Source: Corallococcus carmarthensis
Lineage (GTDB): Bacteria > Myxococcota > Myxococcia > Myxococcales > Myxococcaceae
Assembly (NCBI RefSeq): GCF_003611695.1
Contig: NZ_RAWE01000020.1
Location: 1-64,000, forward strand
Reading direction: 5' to 3'
DNA length: 64,000 nucleotides
The notes under the pieces are model-generated. The model was not told the DNA's origin. It saw only the letters and a program-made list of their open reading frames with translations, and ran no database searches. How positions within the stretch are numbered: the stretch's first letter is position 1; every line of letters begins with the position of its first letter. Shown piece by piece: positions 18,301 to 26,719 of this stretch. Both the position numbers and the translations under genes were made by a program.

Positions 18301-18754
18301 GGAGGAGGCGCGCCGCGACCTGATGCCGGAGGCCACCGGGCGGCAGGTCGAGTGGCGGGTGGAGAGCCTCCCCACGGTGGAGGGTGACCCGGCCCTCCTG
18401 CGGCAGGTCATCCACAACCTGCTGGCCAATGCGCTGAAGTATACGCGTCCCAAGCCGGAGGCCCTCATCGAGGTGGGGGTGCGCGAGACGGAGGGCGAGG
18501 TGGCGGTGTGGGTGCGCGACAACGGCGTGGGCTTCGAGATGCAGTACGTGGACAAGCTGTTCGGCGTCTTCCAGCGTTTGCACACGGCCGAGGAGTTCGA
18601 GGGCACCGGCATCGGGCTCGCGAACGTGCGGCGCATCGTGTCGCGCCATGGGGGACGGACCTGGGCGGAGGGCGCCGTGGGGCAGGGCGCGACCTTCACC
18701 TTCACCCTGCCCCGGACCTCTCCGCTGGAGAAGAAAGTCGAGACGCGCGCGTGA
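15329..18754 (+). CDS. Hybrid sensor histidine kinase (REC-PAS-PAS-GAF-PAS-PAS-HisKA-HATPase)
   Basis: This encodes 1141 residues with no membrane segment, so it is a cytoplasmic sensor. Domains in order: receiver (VDD 20-22, phospho-acceptor Asp65, Lys118), PAS (about 160-285), PAS (about 300-420), GAF (about 432-590), PAS (about 595-720), PAS (about 725-850), a coiled coil, HisKA with His920 (SVSHDLRAPLRH), and an HATPase domain with N box, DNGVGF and GTGIGLANV. An N-terminal receiver means it can be fed by another kinase. The stop overlaps the GTG of a stand-alone receiver gene, so output probably goes there. Confidence 0.92.
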   Translation: MSSAAVSLPVSSPRASILIVDDTPGHLLALEGILAPLGQRLVRATSGREALRRVLDEDFAAVLMDMNLGDMTGVEVLGLLRERERSRRTPVLLMTAGDGDEKEWLAAYAHGAVDYLRKPLRAEILLAKVSMFVELHLAREAVQLREESLRERERNALEAVHRERLHAFFMQAPVGISITRGPDFVFELANPYYELLVGRRVKPGQALMDAFPEMASQPEIMEVLRGVVRTKQPFVRPEFEVKLVRDGQPDSVFFNVIYHPMVELDGTASGIITLATDVTAFVRARRHTEALAQDLRQQQAALADSEQRLRLALTATALGTFDMDIVTGALKWDARCKALFGLPPEAESSYELFLAGLHPEDREAVQRAVALSWDPTGKGDYDVAYRTVGLKDGVERWVRATGRTYFQDGKPVRFVGTVQDITARKRADAERARLMAGELRRTEQLRGLSRASLALNAAGSVPAILELVTLKARKLIGANQSSVQVADGRDAQPLAALSAVAHDPLAPGAASVSVDERGLFARVYQENRPLRLTREELRKHAAYTEAPAAPPPALPLKGFLAVPLVGHDGRNLGLLQVSDKVEGDFDAEDETVAVQLAQMASVALENARLYETAQAERRNLFAVLKQLPAAITVLRGPELIFEMANDLRLKLTGSRPLLGLSVRQALPELKDQGQVAQLEEVYRTGETYRGHEVPMRLGRDVGQEAEAPEGYFNLTFQPLRNAEGKVDGIVSVSWEVTEQVLARRRIEALAAELKEREQQFRTLADSIPQLSWMAEPDGRLFWFNQRWYDYTGTTAAQVGEKNWNDLIDPEDTGRVLEHFSAALREGTLWEDQFRLRRADGTYRWFLSRAMPVRDGEGRIARWFGTNTDIDDERRTLESLKQAEEEIRHLNTGLEKRVRERTAQLQEANKELESFSYSVSHDLRAPLRHITGFAQLLERRAGAKLDDVSKGYLSTIAGAAKQGGTLVDDLLAFSRMGRAELRQSRVDLRQLVEEARRDLMPEATGRQVEWRVESLPTVEGDPALLRQVIHNLLANALKYTRPKPEALIEVGVRETEGEVAVWVRDNGVGFEMQYVDKLFGVFQRLHTAEEFEGTGIGLANVRRIVSRHGGRTWAEGAVGQGATFTFTLPRTSPLEKKVETRA

Positions 18755-19215
18755 TCGAGCTGAAGCGAATCCTGCTGGTGGAAGACAGCGCCAACGACGT
18801 GGCGCTCACGCTGGCAGCGCTGGAAGAGGTGCACCTGGCCAATGAAGTCGTGGTGGTGCGCGACGGGCAGCAGGCGCTGGACTACCTCTTCCGCAAGGGC
18901 GAGTACGCGAACCGGCAGGACGGCCACCCGGCGGTGGTGTTGCTGGACTTGAAGCTGCCGAAGGTGGACGGGCTGGAGGTGCTGGAGAAGGTGAAGGGCG
19001 CCCCGGAGCTGAAGGCGGTGCCAGTGGTGATGCTCACCTCGTCGCGCGAGGAGCGGGACCTGGCGCGCAGCTACGGCCTGGGCGTGAACGCGTACGTGGT
19101 GAAGCCCGTGGCCTTCCCGGACTTCGTGTCCGCGCTGCGCGAACTGGGGCTGTTCTGGGCGGTGGTGAACCAGCCGCCGCCGGGTGCTCCAGGTGCGCCC
19201 GGAGCCTCCAAGTGA
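18751..19215 (+). CDS. Single-domain response regulator (Rcp1-like)
   Basis: This encodes 154 residues: one receiver domain (LLVEDSANDVALTL, phospho-acceptor Asp in LLDLKLPKVDG, Thr/Ser in VVMLTSSREE, Lys in AYVVKPV) and a short Pro/Gly tail. The spacing DYLFRKGEYANR is typical of Rcp1-type regulators that partner phytochrome-like or hybrid kinases. It has no output domain, so it is a phosphotransfer intermediate or interaction switch. It is coupled at both ends by GTGA overlaps with the kinases before and after it. Confidence 0.9.
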   Translation: MIELKRILLVEDSANDVALTLAALEEVHLANEVVVVRDGQQALDYLFRKGEYANRQDGHPAVVLLDLKLPKVDGLEVLEKVKGAPELKAVPVVMLTSSREERDLARSYGLGVNAYVVKPVAFPDFVSALRELGLFWAVVNQPPPGAPGAPGASK

Positions 19216-20780
19216 GTGCTCGCGGCGGTGCCGCGCTGGACCTGACGCCCCTGCCTTCGACGGACCGGCCCCTGTCCATCCTGCTGCTGGAGGACAGTCC
19301 CCTGGATGCGCAGCTGGTGGCCGCGCAGCTGGAGGAGGGCGGGTTGCCCTCGAGGCTGGAGTGCGTGCCAGGCCGGACGGCCTTCGTCGCGGCGTTGGTG
19401 AAGGGGAAGTTCGACCTCATCCTGTCGGACTACAACGTGCCGGGCTTCGACGGGATGAGCGCGCTGGAGGCGGCGCAGGCCGTGTGTCCGGACACGCCGT
19501 TCCTCTTCGTGTCCGGCGCGCTGGGCGAGGACCGCGCCATCGAGCTGCTCAAGCGCGGCGCCACGGACTACGTGCTCAAGGACCGGCTGGAGCGGCTGGG
19601 CCCCAGCGTGCGGCGGGCGCTGCGCGAGGCGGAAGGGGTGCGGCTGCGCAAGCGCACGGAGGAGGCGCTGCGCCGCTCCGAGGAGCGCTACCAGCTGGTG
19701 GCGCACGCGAGCTTCGACGCCATCTGGGACCTGGACCTCCAGACGGACGCGATGCACTGGATTGGCGACGCGACGGAGGAGGTCTTCGGCTTCCCCCTGG
19801 AAGAGGTGGGCGCGGACGCGGCGTGGTGGCGCCGGCACATCCACGGCGAGGACCGCGAGCGCGTGCTGGCGGGACTACAGCGGGCGTTCGATTCGGACGA
19901 GGACCGGTGGCAGGACGAGTACCGCGTGCTGCGCAAGGACGGGGCGTACGCGTACGTGGCGGCGCAGGGCTCCATCCTGCGCGGGGCGAGCGGGAAGGCG
20001 CGGCGCATCGTGGGCGCCATGCGCGACATCACGGAGCGGCGGCGGGCGGAGGAGGAGCGGCAGAAGCTGGTGCACGAGGCGCAGGCGCGGGTGGAGTTCG
20101 AGCAGCAGCTCATTGGCATCGTGAGCCACGACCTGCGCAACCCGCTGGGCGCCATCCTCACCGGCGCGTCGTTGATGCTCCGGCGCGACGACATCCAGCC
20201 GTGGCACGCGAAGGCGGCGGCGCGCATCCTGTCCGCGGCGGAGCGGGCCACGCGGATGATCCGCGACCTGTTGGACTTCACGCAGGCGCGCATGGGCGGC
20301 GGCATCCCGGTGCAGGCGGCGCCGTGCGACTTCCACGCGCTCACGTTGCAGGTGGTGGAGGAGGCGCGCACGGCGCACCCGGAGCGCATCCTCCAGATGG
20401 AGCAGGTGGGGGACGGGCAGGGGGCGTGGGACTCCGACCGGATGGCGCAGGTGCTGTCCAACATCCTGGGCAACGCGCTGAAGTACAGCCCGGAGGACGC
20501 GCCGGTGCGCGTGGAGAGCCGTGGAGAGCCGGATGCCATCGTGGTGCAGGTGCGCAACGGAGGGGACCCCATCCCCCCGGAGATGCTGCCGCGCATCTTC
20601 GAACCGCTCCAGCGCGGGACGACGGTGGGGCGCTCCGAGCGCAGCATCGGGCTGGGGCTCTACATCGTGCGGCAGCTGGTGCTGGCGCATGGCGGGACGG
20701 TGGACGCGCAGTCCTCCGCGGCGGAAGGCACGGTGTTCACCGTGCGCCTGCCGCGCGCGCCGGTCCGGGACACGCCGTAG
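19212..20780 (+). CDS. Hybrid sensor histidine kinase (REC-PAS-HisKA-HATPase)
   Basis: This encodes 522 residues, soluble. Receiver (LEDSPLDAQL, phospho-acceptor Asp73 in LILSDYNVPGFDG), PAS (about 155-280, with PAC-type end RRIVGAMRDITERRRAEEE), HisKA with His306 (IVSHDLRNPLG), and an HATPase domain (NILGNALKYS, GLGLYIVRQL). The N-terminal receiver can accept phosphate from the upstream kinase through the middle regulator. The three genes together look like one relay. The start is GTG at 19212, overlapping the regulator stop. Confidence 0.9.
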   Translation: MSARGGAALDLTPLPSTDRPLSILLLEDSPLDAQLVAAQLEEGGLPSRLECVPGRTAFVAALVKGKFDLILSDYNVPGFDGMSALEAAQAVCPDTPFLFVSGALGEDRAIELLKRGATDYVLKDRLERLGPSVRRALREAEGVRLRKRTEEALRRSEERYQLVAHASFDAIWDLDLQTDAMHWIGDATEEVFGFPLEEVGADAAWWRRHIHGEDRERVLAGLQRAFDSDEDRWQDEYRVLRKDGAYAYVAAQGSILRGASGKARRIVGAMRDITERRRAEEERQKLVHEAQARVEFEQQLIGIVSHDLRNPLGAILTGASLMLRRDDIQPWHAKAAARILSAAERATRMIRDLLDFTQARMGGGIPVQAAPCDFHALTLQVVEEARTAHPERILQMEQVGDGQGAWDSDRMAQVLSNILGNALKYSPEDAPVRVESRGEPDAIVVQVRNGGDPIPPEMLPRIFEPLQRGTTVGRSERSIGLGLYIVRQLVLAHGGTVDAQSSAAEGTVFTVRLPRAPVRDTP

Positions 20781-20833
20781 CTGTTGTTTCCGGGTTGCGT
20801 CAGGACCCGGGTTTCAAGTGGGAAGGTGGACGC

Positions 20834-21487
20834 ATGTCGAAGCCGCTGGAAGTCGTGAACGCCGTCCTGGACGCGGGCTTCGAGGGCCTGGGGCCGCTGT
20901 GCAGCGCGACGGGGCTGGCGGACGAGTACCTGGAGGATGCGCGCTACGCGGACCACGAGGCGCGCATCGATTCGCTCATCCACTGGGAGACGGGGAAGCT
21001 GTTCACCACGGGCTTCCTGTCCGGCCTGGGCGGCCTGCTCACGCTGCCGGTGTCGCTGCCCGCGGGCCTGGGCGTGTCGTGGGCGGTGCAGGCGCGGCTG
21101 GTGGGCGCCATCGCTCGCATCCACGGGCACGACGTGGAGGAGGACCGCGTGCGGACCCTCACGCTGCTGGCCATCGTGGGGGACATTGGCAAGGAAGTGG
21201 TGAAGCAGGCCGGCATCGAAGTGAGCCAGCAGTTGGGCATGCGCGCGCTGGAGGCCGTGCCGAAGCACGCGCTCAGCAGCATCAACCGCGCGGTGGGCTT
21301 CCGGCTGGTGAGCAAGGCGTCGCAGAAGGGCGTCGTGAACCTGTCCAAGGTGGTGCCGCTGGCCGGTGGGCTGGTGGGCGGCGCGGTGGATGCGCTCGCG
21401 TGCCGCGCGGTGGGTGCGACGGCCCGGCGGCTGTTCGCTCCGGGACCGGGGGCCCTGGCGCCCGTGCCGGGCATGTCGCCTGGATGA
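20834..21487 (+). CDS. EcsC family protein
   Basis: This encodes 217 residues. The pattern matches EcsC: an N-terminal amphipathic region, then TGFLSGLGGLLTLPVSLPAGLG with a hydrophobic hairpin, then LTLLAIVGDIGKEVVKQAG, and a Gly-rich hydrophobic C-terminal part VPLAGGLVGGAVDALA. EcsC proteins associate with membranes; in Bacillus ecsC accompanies an ABC transporter, but the biochemical role is unknown. GGAAGGTGGA lies 4-13 nt before the ATG. It follows the kinase gene by 53 bp and may be co-transcribed. Confidence 0.85.
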   Translation: MSKPLEVVNAVLDAGFEGLGPLCSATGLADEYLEDARYADHEARIDSLIHWETGKLFTTGFLSGLGGLLTLPVSLPAGLGVSWAVQARLVGAIARIHGHDVEEDRVRTLTLLAIVGDIGKEVVKQAGIEVSQQLGMRALEAVPKHALSSINRAVGFRLVSKASQKGVVNLSKVVPLAGGLVGGAVDALACRAVGATARRLFAPGPGALAPVPGMSPG

Positions 21488-21543
21488 CCGGGGGCGGGGC
21501 TTGTCATTGACGGTGGGCCTTCGCGCTGGAGTCATCCGGGCGC

Positions 21544-22827
21544 ATGGGCCGCCTCCTCGTCCTCCTCGCCGCGCTGGGCCTCGTTGTTGGAGGGTGCCGG
21601 CGCTCGTCCGAGGAGGCAGGCACCGGGGGGCGCACGCGCATCGTCTTCAAGTTCCAGCCGCTGTGGGGGGACCCGAAGCCGTTTCGTGAGTTGCTGGCGC
21701 GGTACGAGCGCGCCAACCCGGACGTAGAGCTGGTGACGGAGGCGCTGCCGAACTCGTCGGACCTGGCGCACCAGTTCTTCCTCACGTCGTTGCAGGGCGG
21801 AGCCACGGACTTCGACGTGCTGGTGGCGGACGTCGTCTGGGTGCCGGAGTTCGCTCGCGCGGGCTGGGTGGCGGACCTGTCCGAGGACTTCCCTCCCCAG
21901 CGCCTGCGCGAGGAGTTCCTGCCCGGGCCGGTGGACGCCGTCGTGATGAACGGGCGCACGTACGCGGTGCCCTGGTACGTGGACGTGGGCGTCCTCTACT
22001 ACCGTAAGGACCTGGTGCCGCGCGCGCCGCGCACCTACGACGAGCTGCGGCGCTTCACCCGCGACGCGATGGCGAAGGTGCCCGGCATCCAGGGCTACGT
22101 GTGGCAGGGCCGGCAGTACGAGGGGCTGACCTGCAACGTGTACGAGGCGCTGTGGGGCCATGGCGGGCAATCGCTGGGGCCGGACGGGCGCGTGCTCCTG
22201 GAGACGGAGCCCGCGCGCGAGGCGCTGGCATACCTGCACGGGCTCATCGCGGACGGGCTGTCGCCCCAGACCGTCACGGGCTTTGGCGAAGAGGAGTCGC
22301 GGCGCGTGTTCCAGGAGGGCCGGGCGGTGTTCATGCGCAACTGGCCCTATGCGTGGAGCGAGGCGCAGGCGGAGGGCTCTCCCATCCGGGGCAAGGTGGG
22401 CATCGCGCCGCTGCCGACGAAGGATGGACAGCCTGGGTGGGGGACGCTGGGTGGATGGCAGCTGGCGGTGAACGCGCACGTGTCGCCCGCGCGGCGGAAG
22501 GCGGCGGCCCGGCTCATCGCGCACCTGACATCGCCGGAGGCGAACCGCGTGCTGGCGCTGCACTACGCGCGCAATCCGCCCAGGCTGGCGCTGTATGACG
22601 ACCCGGAGCTGCGCGCGGCGGAGCCGTTCATCGCGAGTCTGAAAGAAGCGCTGGTGCGGGCGCGGCCCCGGCCGGTGACGCCGTACTACCTGCTCATCGC
22701 GGATGTGCTCCAGAGCGAGTTCTCCGCGGCCGTCGCGGGCCTGCGGACTCCGGAGGCTGCGCTCACTCGCGCGCAGAAGCAGGTGGATCACCTGACCGGT
22801 GAGCGGCCGGAAGAGGAGGAGGAGTGA
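21544..22827 (+). CDS. Sugar ABC transporter substrate-binding lipoprotein
   Basis: This encodes 427 residues. A lipoprotein signal with Cys18 (LVVGGC) is followed by a family-1 solute-binding fold: FKFQPLWGDPKPF, VPWYVDVGVLYYRKDL, ALWGHGGQSLGPDG, NWPYAWSEA. It resembles trehalose/maltose-type binding proteins (ThuE/LpqY), but the sugar cannot be read off. It begins a three-gene unit; its stop overlaps the GTG of the first permease. Confidence 0.88.
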   Translation: MGRLLVLLAALGLVVGGCRRSSEEAGTGGRTRIVFKFQPLWGDPKPFRELLARYERANPDVELVTEALPNSSDLAHQFFLTSLQGGATDFDVLVADVVWVPEFARAGWVADLSEDFPPQRLREEFLPGPVDAVVMNGRTYAVPWYVDVGVLYYRKDLVPRAPRTYDELRRFTRDAMAKVPGIQGYVWQGRQYEGLTCNVYEALWGHGGQSLGPDGRVLLETEPAREALAYLHGLIADGLSPQTVTGFGEEESRRVFQEGRAVFMRNWPYAWSEAQAEGSPIRGKVGIAPLPTKDGQPGWGTLGGWQLAVNAHVSPARRKAAARLIAHLTSPEANRVLALHYARNPPRLALYDDPELRAAEPFIASLKEALVRARPRPVTPYYLLIADVLQSEFSAAVAGLRTPEAALTRAQKQVDHLTGERPEEEEE

Positions 22828-23702
22828 GGGGCGCGGGGTCTCAAGCTCGGGAGCGGCGGCAGGCGTACCTGCTGGTGGCGCCGGCCGTGTTGGTGCTGGC
22901 GGTGGTGGCGTTGTACCCGGTGCTGGCGGCGGTGTGGCTGAGCCTGCACCGCTTCATCCTGGTGTTCGGCGAGCGGCGCTTCACGGGACTGGAGAACTAC
23001 GCCTACCTGATGGGGGACGTGCGGTTCTGGTCCGCGCTGGGGAACACGGCGTACTTCACGGCGGTGGCGGTGACGGTGGAGTTGTTGCTCGCGGTGCCGC
23101 TGGCGTTGCTGCTCAACCGCGCGTTCCCGGGGCGGGGGTTGTTGCGCGCGTCGGTGCTGGTGCCCTGGGCGATTCCCACGGTGGTGAGCGCGCGGCTGTG
23201 GGCGTGGATGTTCAACCCGGACTACGGGCTCATCAACCGGATGCTGGGCGGGGCGGAAGTGAACTGGCTGGGAGCGCCGGGGTATGCGTTGCACGCGGCC
23301 ATCCTGGTGGACGTGTGGAAGACGACGCCCTTCGTGGCGCTGCTGGTGCTGGCGGGGCTGCAAGGCATTCCGGAGGACCTCTACAAGGCGGCGCGAGTGG
23401 ACGGCGCGTCGGGGTGGCGGCAGTTCCGGTCCATCACGTTGCCGTTGCTGAAGCCCGCGCTGCTCCTGGCGGTGTTGTTCCGGTCGCTGGACGCGTTCCG
23501 CGTGTTCGACGCCATCTATGTGCTGACGGAGGGCGGGCCGGCGAACACGACGGAGACGCTGAGCATCTACGCGTACAAGACGCTGATGCGCTCAGGGGAC
23601 TTCGGGTACGGCAGCGCGCTGTCGGTGGCGACGTTCCTGTGCGTGGTGTTGCTGGCGGTGGTGTGGCTGCGCTGGCTGGGGCGCGAGGAGGGGCGGCGAT
23701 GA
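22824..23702 (+). CDS. Sugar ABC transporter permease (MalF-type)
   Basis: This encodes 292 residues with about six membrane helices and the cytoplasmic EAA loop (YKAARVDGASGWRQFRSITL) that docks on the ATPase. The order and N-terminus (RRQAYLLVAPAVLVLAVVAL) fit the MalF/ThuF class. The GTG start at 22824 overlaps the binding-protein stop (GTGA), and its stop overlaps the next permease start (ATGA). Confidence 0.9.
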   Translation: MRGAGSQARERRQAYLLVAPAVLVLAVVALYPVLAAVWLSLHRFILVFGERRFTGLENYAYLMGDVRFWSALGNTAYFTAVAVTVELLLAVPLALLLNRAFPGRGLLRASVLVPWAIPTVVSARLWAWMFNPDYGLINRMLGGAEVNWLGAPGYALHAAILVDVWKTTPFVALLVLAGLQGIPEDLYKAARVDGASGWRQFRSITLPLLKPALLLAVLFRSLDAFRVFDAIYVLTEGGPANTTETLSIYAYKTLMRSGDFGYGSALSVATFLCVVLLAVVWLRWLGREEGRR

Positions 23703-24508
23703 AGCGGCCGGGGCTGGGCACGGCGCTGGCCGTGGTGGCGTTCCTCACGTTCTTCCTGGGGCCGTTCCTGTGGCAGGTGCTGACGAGCCTGTGGCCGGAC
23801 GGCGAGCTGACGCGGCCGTGGCCTTCGCACCTGACGGGAGCGAACTACGAGAGCGTGTTGTTCGGGCGGCCGTTCCTGTGGGCGGTGTTGAACTCGCTGG
23901 TGGTGGCGACGCTGACGACGGTGTTCTGCCTCACGGTGGGCGCGTCGGCGGCGTTCGCGCTGGCGAAGCTGGAGTTCCGGGGGAGGGGGCTGCTGCTGTC
24001 CGCGGCGCTGGGCGTGTCGATGTTCCCGCCCATCGCGACGGTGAGCCCGCTGTACCTCATCCTCAACGCGGTGGGCTTACGGGACAGCCTGGTGGGGCTG
24101 GCGCTGCCGTACACGACGTTCGCGCTGCCACTGACGTTGTGGGTGCTGACGTCGTTCTTCCGCCAATTGCCCGACGAGCTGTACCGCGCGGCGCGGGTGG
24201 ACGGATGCACGCCGGTGGGCGCGTTCCGCCGGGTGTTGTTGCCCCTGGCGGCGCCGGGACTGGCGACGACGGCCATCCTGGTCTTCATCTTCGCGTGGAA
24301 CGAGTTCCTCTACGCGCTGACGTTCCTGTCCACGCCGGAGAAGCGCACGGTGCCGGTGGCCATCAGCCTCTTCGCCAGTGAGTACAAGGAACCCTGGGGG
24401 GAGATCGCCGCCGCGTCGGTGGTGGCGACGCTGCCGCTGGTGGTGCTCACGGTGCTGTTCCAGCGGCGCATCGTGTCCGGGCTCACTGCCGGGGCGGTGA
24501 AGGAGTAG
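23699..24508 (+). CDS. Sugar ABC transporter permease (MalG-type)
   Basis: This encodes 269 residues with six membrane helices and an EAA loop (YRAARVDGCTPVGAFRRVLL). FAWNEFLYALTFL near the C-terminus is typical of MalG/ThuG permeases. The ATG at 23699 overlaps the previous stop. The operon ends here: the next gene is convergent, 7 bp away, and no ATPase gene follows. Confidence 0.9.
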   Translation: MKRPGLGTALAVVAFLTFFLGPFLWQVLTSLWPDGELTRPWPSHLTGANYESVLFGRPFLWAVLNSLVVATLTTVFCLTVGASAAFALAKLEFRGRGLLLSAALGVSMFPPIATVSPLYLILNAVGLRDSLVGLALPYTTFALPLTLWVLTSFFRQLPDELYRAARVDGCTPVGAFRRVLLPLAAPGLATTAILVFIFAWNEFLYALTFLSTPEKRTVPVAISLFASEYKEPWGEIAAASVVATLPLVVLTVLFQRRIVSGLTAGAVKE

Positions 24509-24515
24509 GCGCGGG

Positions 24516-25172
24516 CTACCGGCCCGCCGCTTCGACCTCCGCCCACAGGCGCTTGCCTTCGAGCGCCGTGTCGAGCGGTGCGCGGCGTTCCGAGATGTGC
24601 AGGAGCACGGCGGCCAGTTGATCCAGGTGCATGGGCTTGAGGTTGCCGAGCAGCGGCAGCTTGCCCAGTGCGTGCAGGATGCCGGGCGGCGCGTGGTATT
24701 CGCCCTCCAGCGCGGGTGGGCGCACCATCGTGTAGGGGATGCCGCTCTCGCGGACGATGCGCTCCGCTTCCGCCTTGGCCTTGAGGTACGCGCCCACCGG
24801 GCTTCCCGCTCCCACCGACGTGAGCAACACGAAGTGGTCCACGCCCGCCGCCTTCGCCGCGTCCACCAGCTGCCGCGTGGTGCCGATGTCGCTCGTCTCG
24901 TAGGTGTCCCCGGCCGCGAAGCGCTTGCGCATCGTGCCGATGAGCTGGAGCACCGTCGTGCTGCCCTTCATCGCCTCCGCCAGCGCGGGCCCGTCCGCCA
25001 GCTCCAGCACCGCCTTCTTCGGCCAGACGCTCGCGGGCTCCGTGTTCGCGCTCTTGGGGCGCACGTGCGGCGTCACGGACACACCCCTGGACAGGGCCTG
25101 CCGCATCAGCGTGCGGCCCGTGGCGCCCGTGGCGCCCGCGACGAAGAGATGACGAGGAGCTGCGCTGCCCAT
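24516..25172 (-). CDS. Atypical SDR NAD(P)-binding protein
   Basis: This encodes 218 residues. An N-terminal Rossmann motif (LFVAGATGATGRTLMRQAL) is followed by VLQLIGTMR, VDHFVLLTSVGAG, then AYLKAKAEAERIVRESG and YTMVRPPALEGEY. This is the pattern of SDR-a NAD(P)H-binding proteins, such as NmrA- and HSCARG-like oxidoreductases or redox sensors. The Tyr-Lys pair is present as YLKAK. The ATG at 25172 has GGGAGG 7 nt upstream; an in-frame GTG/ATG at 25235 does not fit as well. Confidence 0.8.
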   Translation of the reverse strand: MGSAAPRHLFVAGATGATGRTLMRQALSRGVSVTPHVRPKSANTEPASVWPKKAVLELADGPALAEAMKGSTTVLQLIGTMRKRFAAGDTYETSDIGTTRQLVDAAKAAGVDHFVLLTSVGAGSPVGAYLKAKAEAERIVRESGIPYTMVRPPALEGEYHAPPGILHALGKLPLLGNLKPMHLDQLAAVLLHISERRAPLDTALEGKRLWAEVEAAGR

Positions 25173-25284
25173 GGCGATGCCTCCCGGACCGTGACCTTCC
25201 TGGCCCCTGAAGCACTTCTTGAGCACACGGCCCACCCCTTGCCCAGTGTTTCCCGGGGCCGGGCGTGAAACCGGACAGCGGACC

Positions 25285-26505
25285 TCAGCGATGCGCCTGC
25301 TCGGCCTGGACCTCGCGCGCCTGCGTCAGGTCCTCCAGGAAGAGGGCCTCCAGCTGGCGTGCCGCCTCCACGTCCTCCAGCACCAGCGAACCTTCTTCCA
25401 GCAGGTTGAACGACAGCGCGTCGTAGTTGATGGACCCCACCAGCACGAGCCGGTCATCCACCAGCATCGTCTTCGCGTGCATCATCGACGGCTGGTACTC
25501 CCAGAGGCGCACACCCGCCGCCCGCAGCGTGTCGTAGGTCTGACGCTGGAGCACCGTGATGGCCCGCTGGTCGTTCTTGTCTCCCGGCGCCAGCACCCGC
25601 ACGTCCACGCCCGCGCGTGCCCGCTCCACCAGCAGCGCGGTCAGCGCGTCGTTGGGCGTGAAGTACGCCTGGGAGATCCACAGCCGCTTCTTCGCCGCCT
25701 TCACCATCAGCTGCGTCAGCCGCTCCGCGCGCGTCACCTCCGGGTTCGCGGTGCTGCTGACGAAGGCCGCCCAGCCCTCACCCGCGGCGTCCAGACCGGG
25801 CTGATCCGCCGACAGCGTGGGGAAGTCCGTCATGGGCAGAAGCTCGCCCGTCGCCTCCTGCCAGTTCTCCGCGAACGCCTGCTGGAGCTGCGCCACCACC
25901 GGCCCCTGGACCCGCACGTTGGTGTCGCGCCACTCCTTCTCGTTGCGCGCGTTGCCCAGCCACTCGTCCTGGATGGCGAGCCCGCCGGTGATGGCCACCC
26001 GGCCGTCCACCACGACGATCTTCCGGTGGTTGCGCGCCAGGTTCTCGTCCGCCGGTAGCGGGCGGAACAGGTGCGCTTCGCAGCCGGCCGCTTCCAGCCG
26101 GGGCTTCACCGCCGTCTCGAAGGGGCCGCTGCCCAGTGGATCCACCAGCACCCGGCAGTGCACGCCCGCCCGGGCACGCTCCGCGAGCGCTTCAATCATC
26201 CGGTCGGAGGCACGCCCTGGCCTCCAGATGAACATCACGATGTTGATGGAGGCGCGGGCCCGGCCGATCTCTTCCACCATCACGTCGAATACGGCGCCGT
26301 TGTTCGCCCACCGGATGCGGTTGCGCGGTTCCATCCGCACGCCCGTCGTCTGGTACAGCGCCGATGCGAAGCCCGCCCCACGCGAACCCACCTGCCCCGT
26401 GAGCTGGAATGGGCGTGACGACTCCTTCGTGTTGCACGCGGACGGACATCCCGCGAGCAGCAACGCCCCCACGACCCCCCACCACCATCGTCCGCCCTTG
26501 CCCAC
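25285..26505 (-). CDS. Phospholipase D / cardiolipin synthase-like lipoprotein
   Basis: This encodes 406 residues from the GTG at 26505. A lipobox (LLLAGC, Cys20) is followed by two HKD motifs: His160-Lys162-Asp167 (NHRKIVVVDGRVAITGG) and His343-Lys345-Asp350 (MHAKTMLVDDRLVLVGSINYD). Both are intact, so it should be an active phosphatidyl-transferring or hydrolysing enzyme. Two HKD motifs and the internal SINYD match bacterial cardiolipin synthases, but a lipid anchor instead of N-terminal membrane helices is unusual and points to a periplasmic or surface enzyme. Confidence 0.82.
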   Translation of the reverse strand: MGKGGRWWWGVVGALLLAGCPSACNTKESSRPFQLTGQVGSRGAGFASALYQTTGVRMEPRNRIRWANNGAVFDVMVEEIGRARASINIVMFIWRPGRASDRMIEALAERARAGVHCRVLVDPLGSGPFETAVKPRLEAAGCEAHLFRPLPADENLARNHRKIVVVDGRVAITGGLAIQDEWLGNARNEKEWRDTNVRVQGPVVAQLQQAFAENWQEATGELLPMTDFPTLSADQPGLDAAGEGWAAFVSSTANPEVTRAERLTQLMVKAAKKRLWISQAYFTPNDALTALLVERARAGVDVRVLAPGDKNDQRAITVLQRQTYDTLRAAGVRLWEYQPSMMHAKTMLVDDRLVLVGSINYDALSFNLLEEGSLVLEDVEAARQLEALFLEDLTQAREVQAEQAHR

Positions 26506-26651
26506 GTCCGTTGCCCGCGCCTCCTGACCTTGAGGGGTAGGCACCCCCGGGTGACGTGTCACCCTCGCGCACGAGACGAGTGTTCGCTGGACGCACGGAG
26601 TGGGTGTGCGCACCGGGCGGTGAGGTAGGTCCCGCGCTGTTCTCACGCCCA

Positions 26652-26678
26652 TGTCGATCTTCCGCGACGTGGGCCGTC
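26652..26678 (+). promoter_or_regulatory. Candidate ECF42-type promoter
   Basis: TGTCGA (26652-26657), 17 nt, then CGTC (26675-26678), 42 nt before the ATG of the DGPF gene. Reported ECF42 promoters have a TGTCGA -35 and a CGA/TC -10, and ECF42 factors usually control neighbouring DGPF genes. This suggests autoregulation of the pair by the sigma factor at 27074. Found by eye. Confidence 0.5.
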
Positions 26679-26719
26679 TTTTTCGACGAAACCCCCGCCG
26701 TCCCCGAAAGGCCCACCCC

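Noticed and set aside
14942..18649. Long open frame on the minus strand opposite the hybrid kinase
   Set aside because: High GC makes antisense frames open; the kinase has intact domains, and the antisense product is His/Arg/Leu-rich low complexity.
24511..24527. Hairpin GCGGGC-N5-GCCCGC between permease and SDR gene
   Set aside because: It lies mostly inside the SDR stop region and has no T-run; too short to call a terminator.
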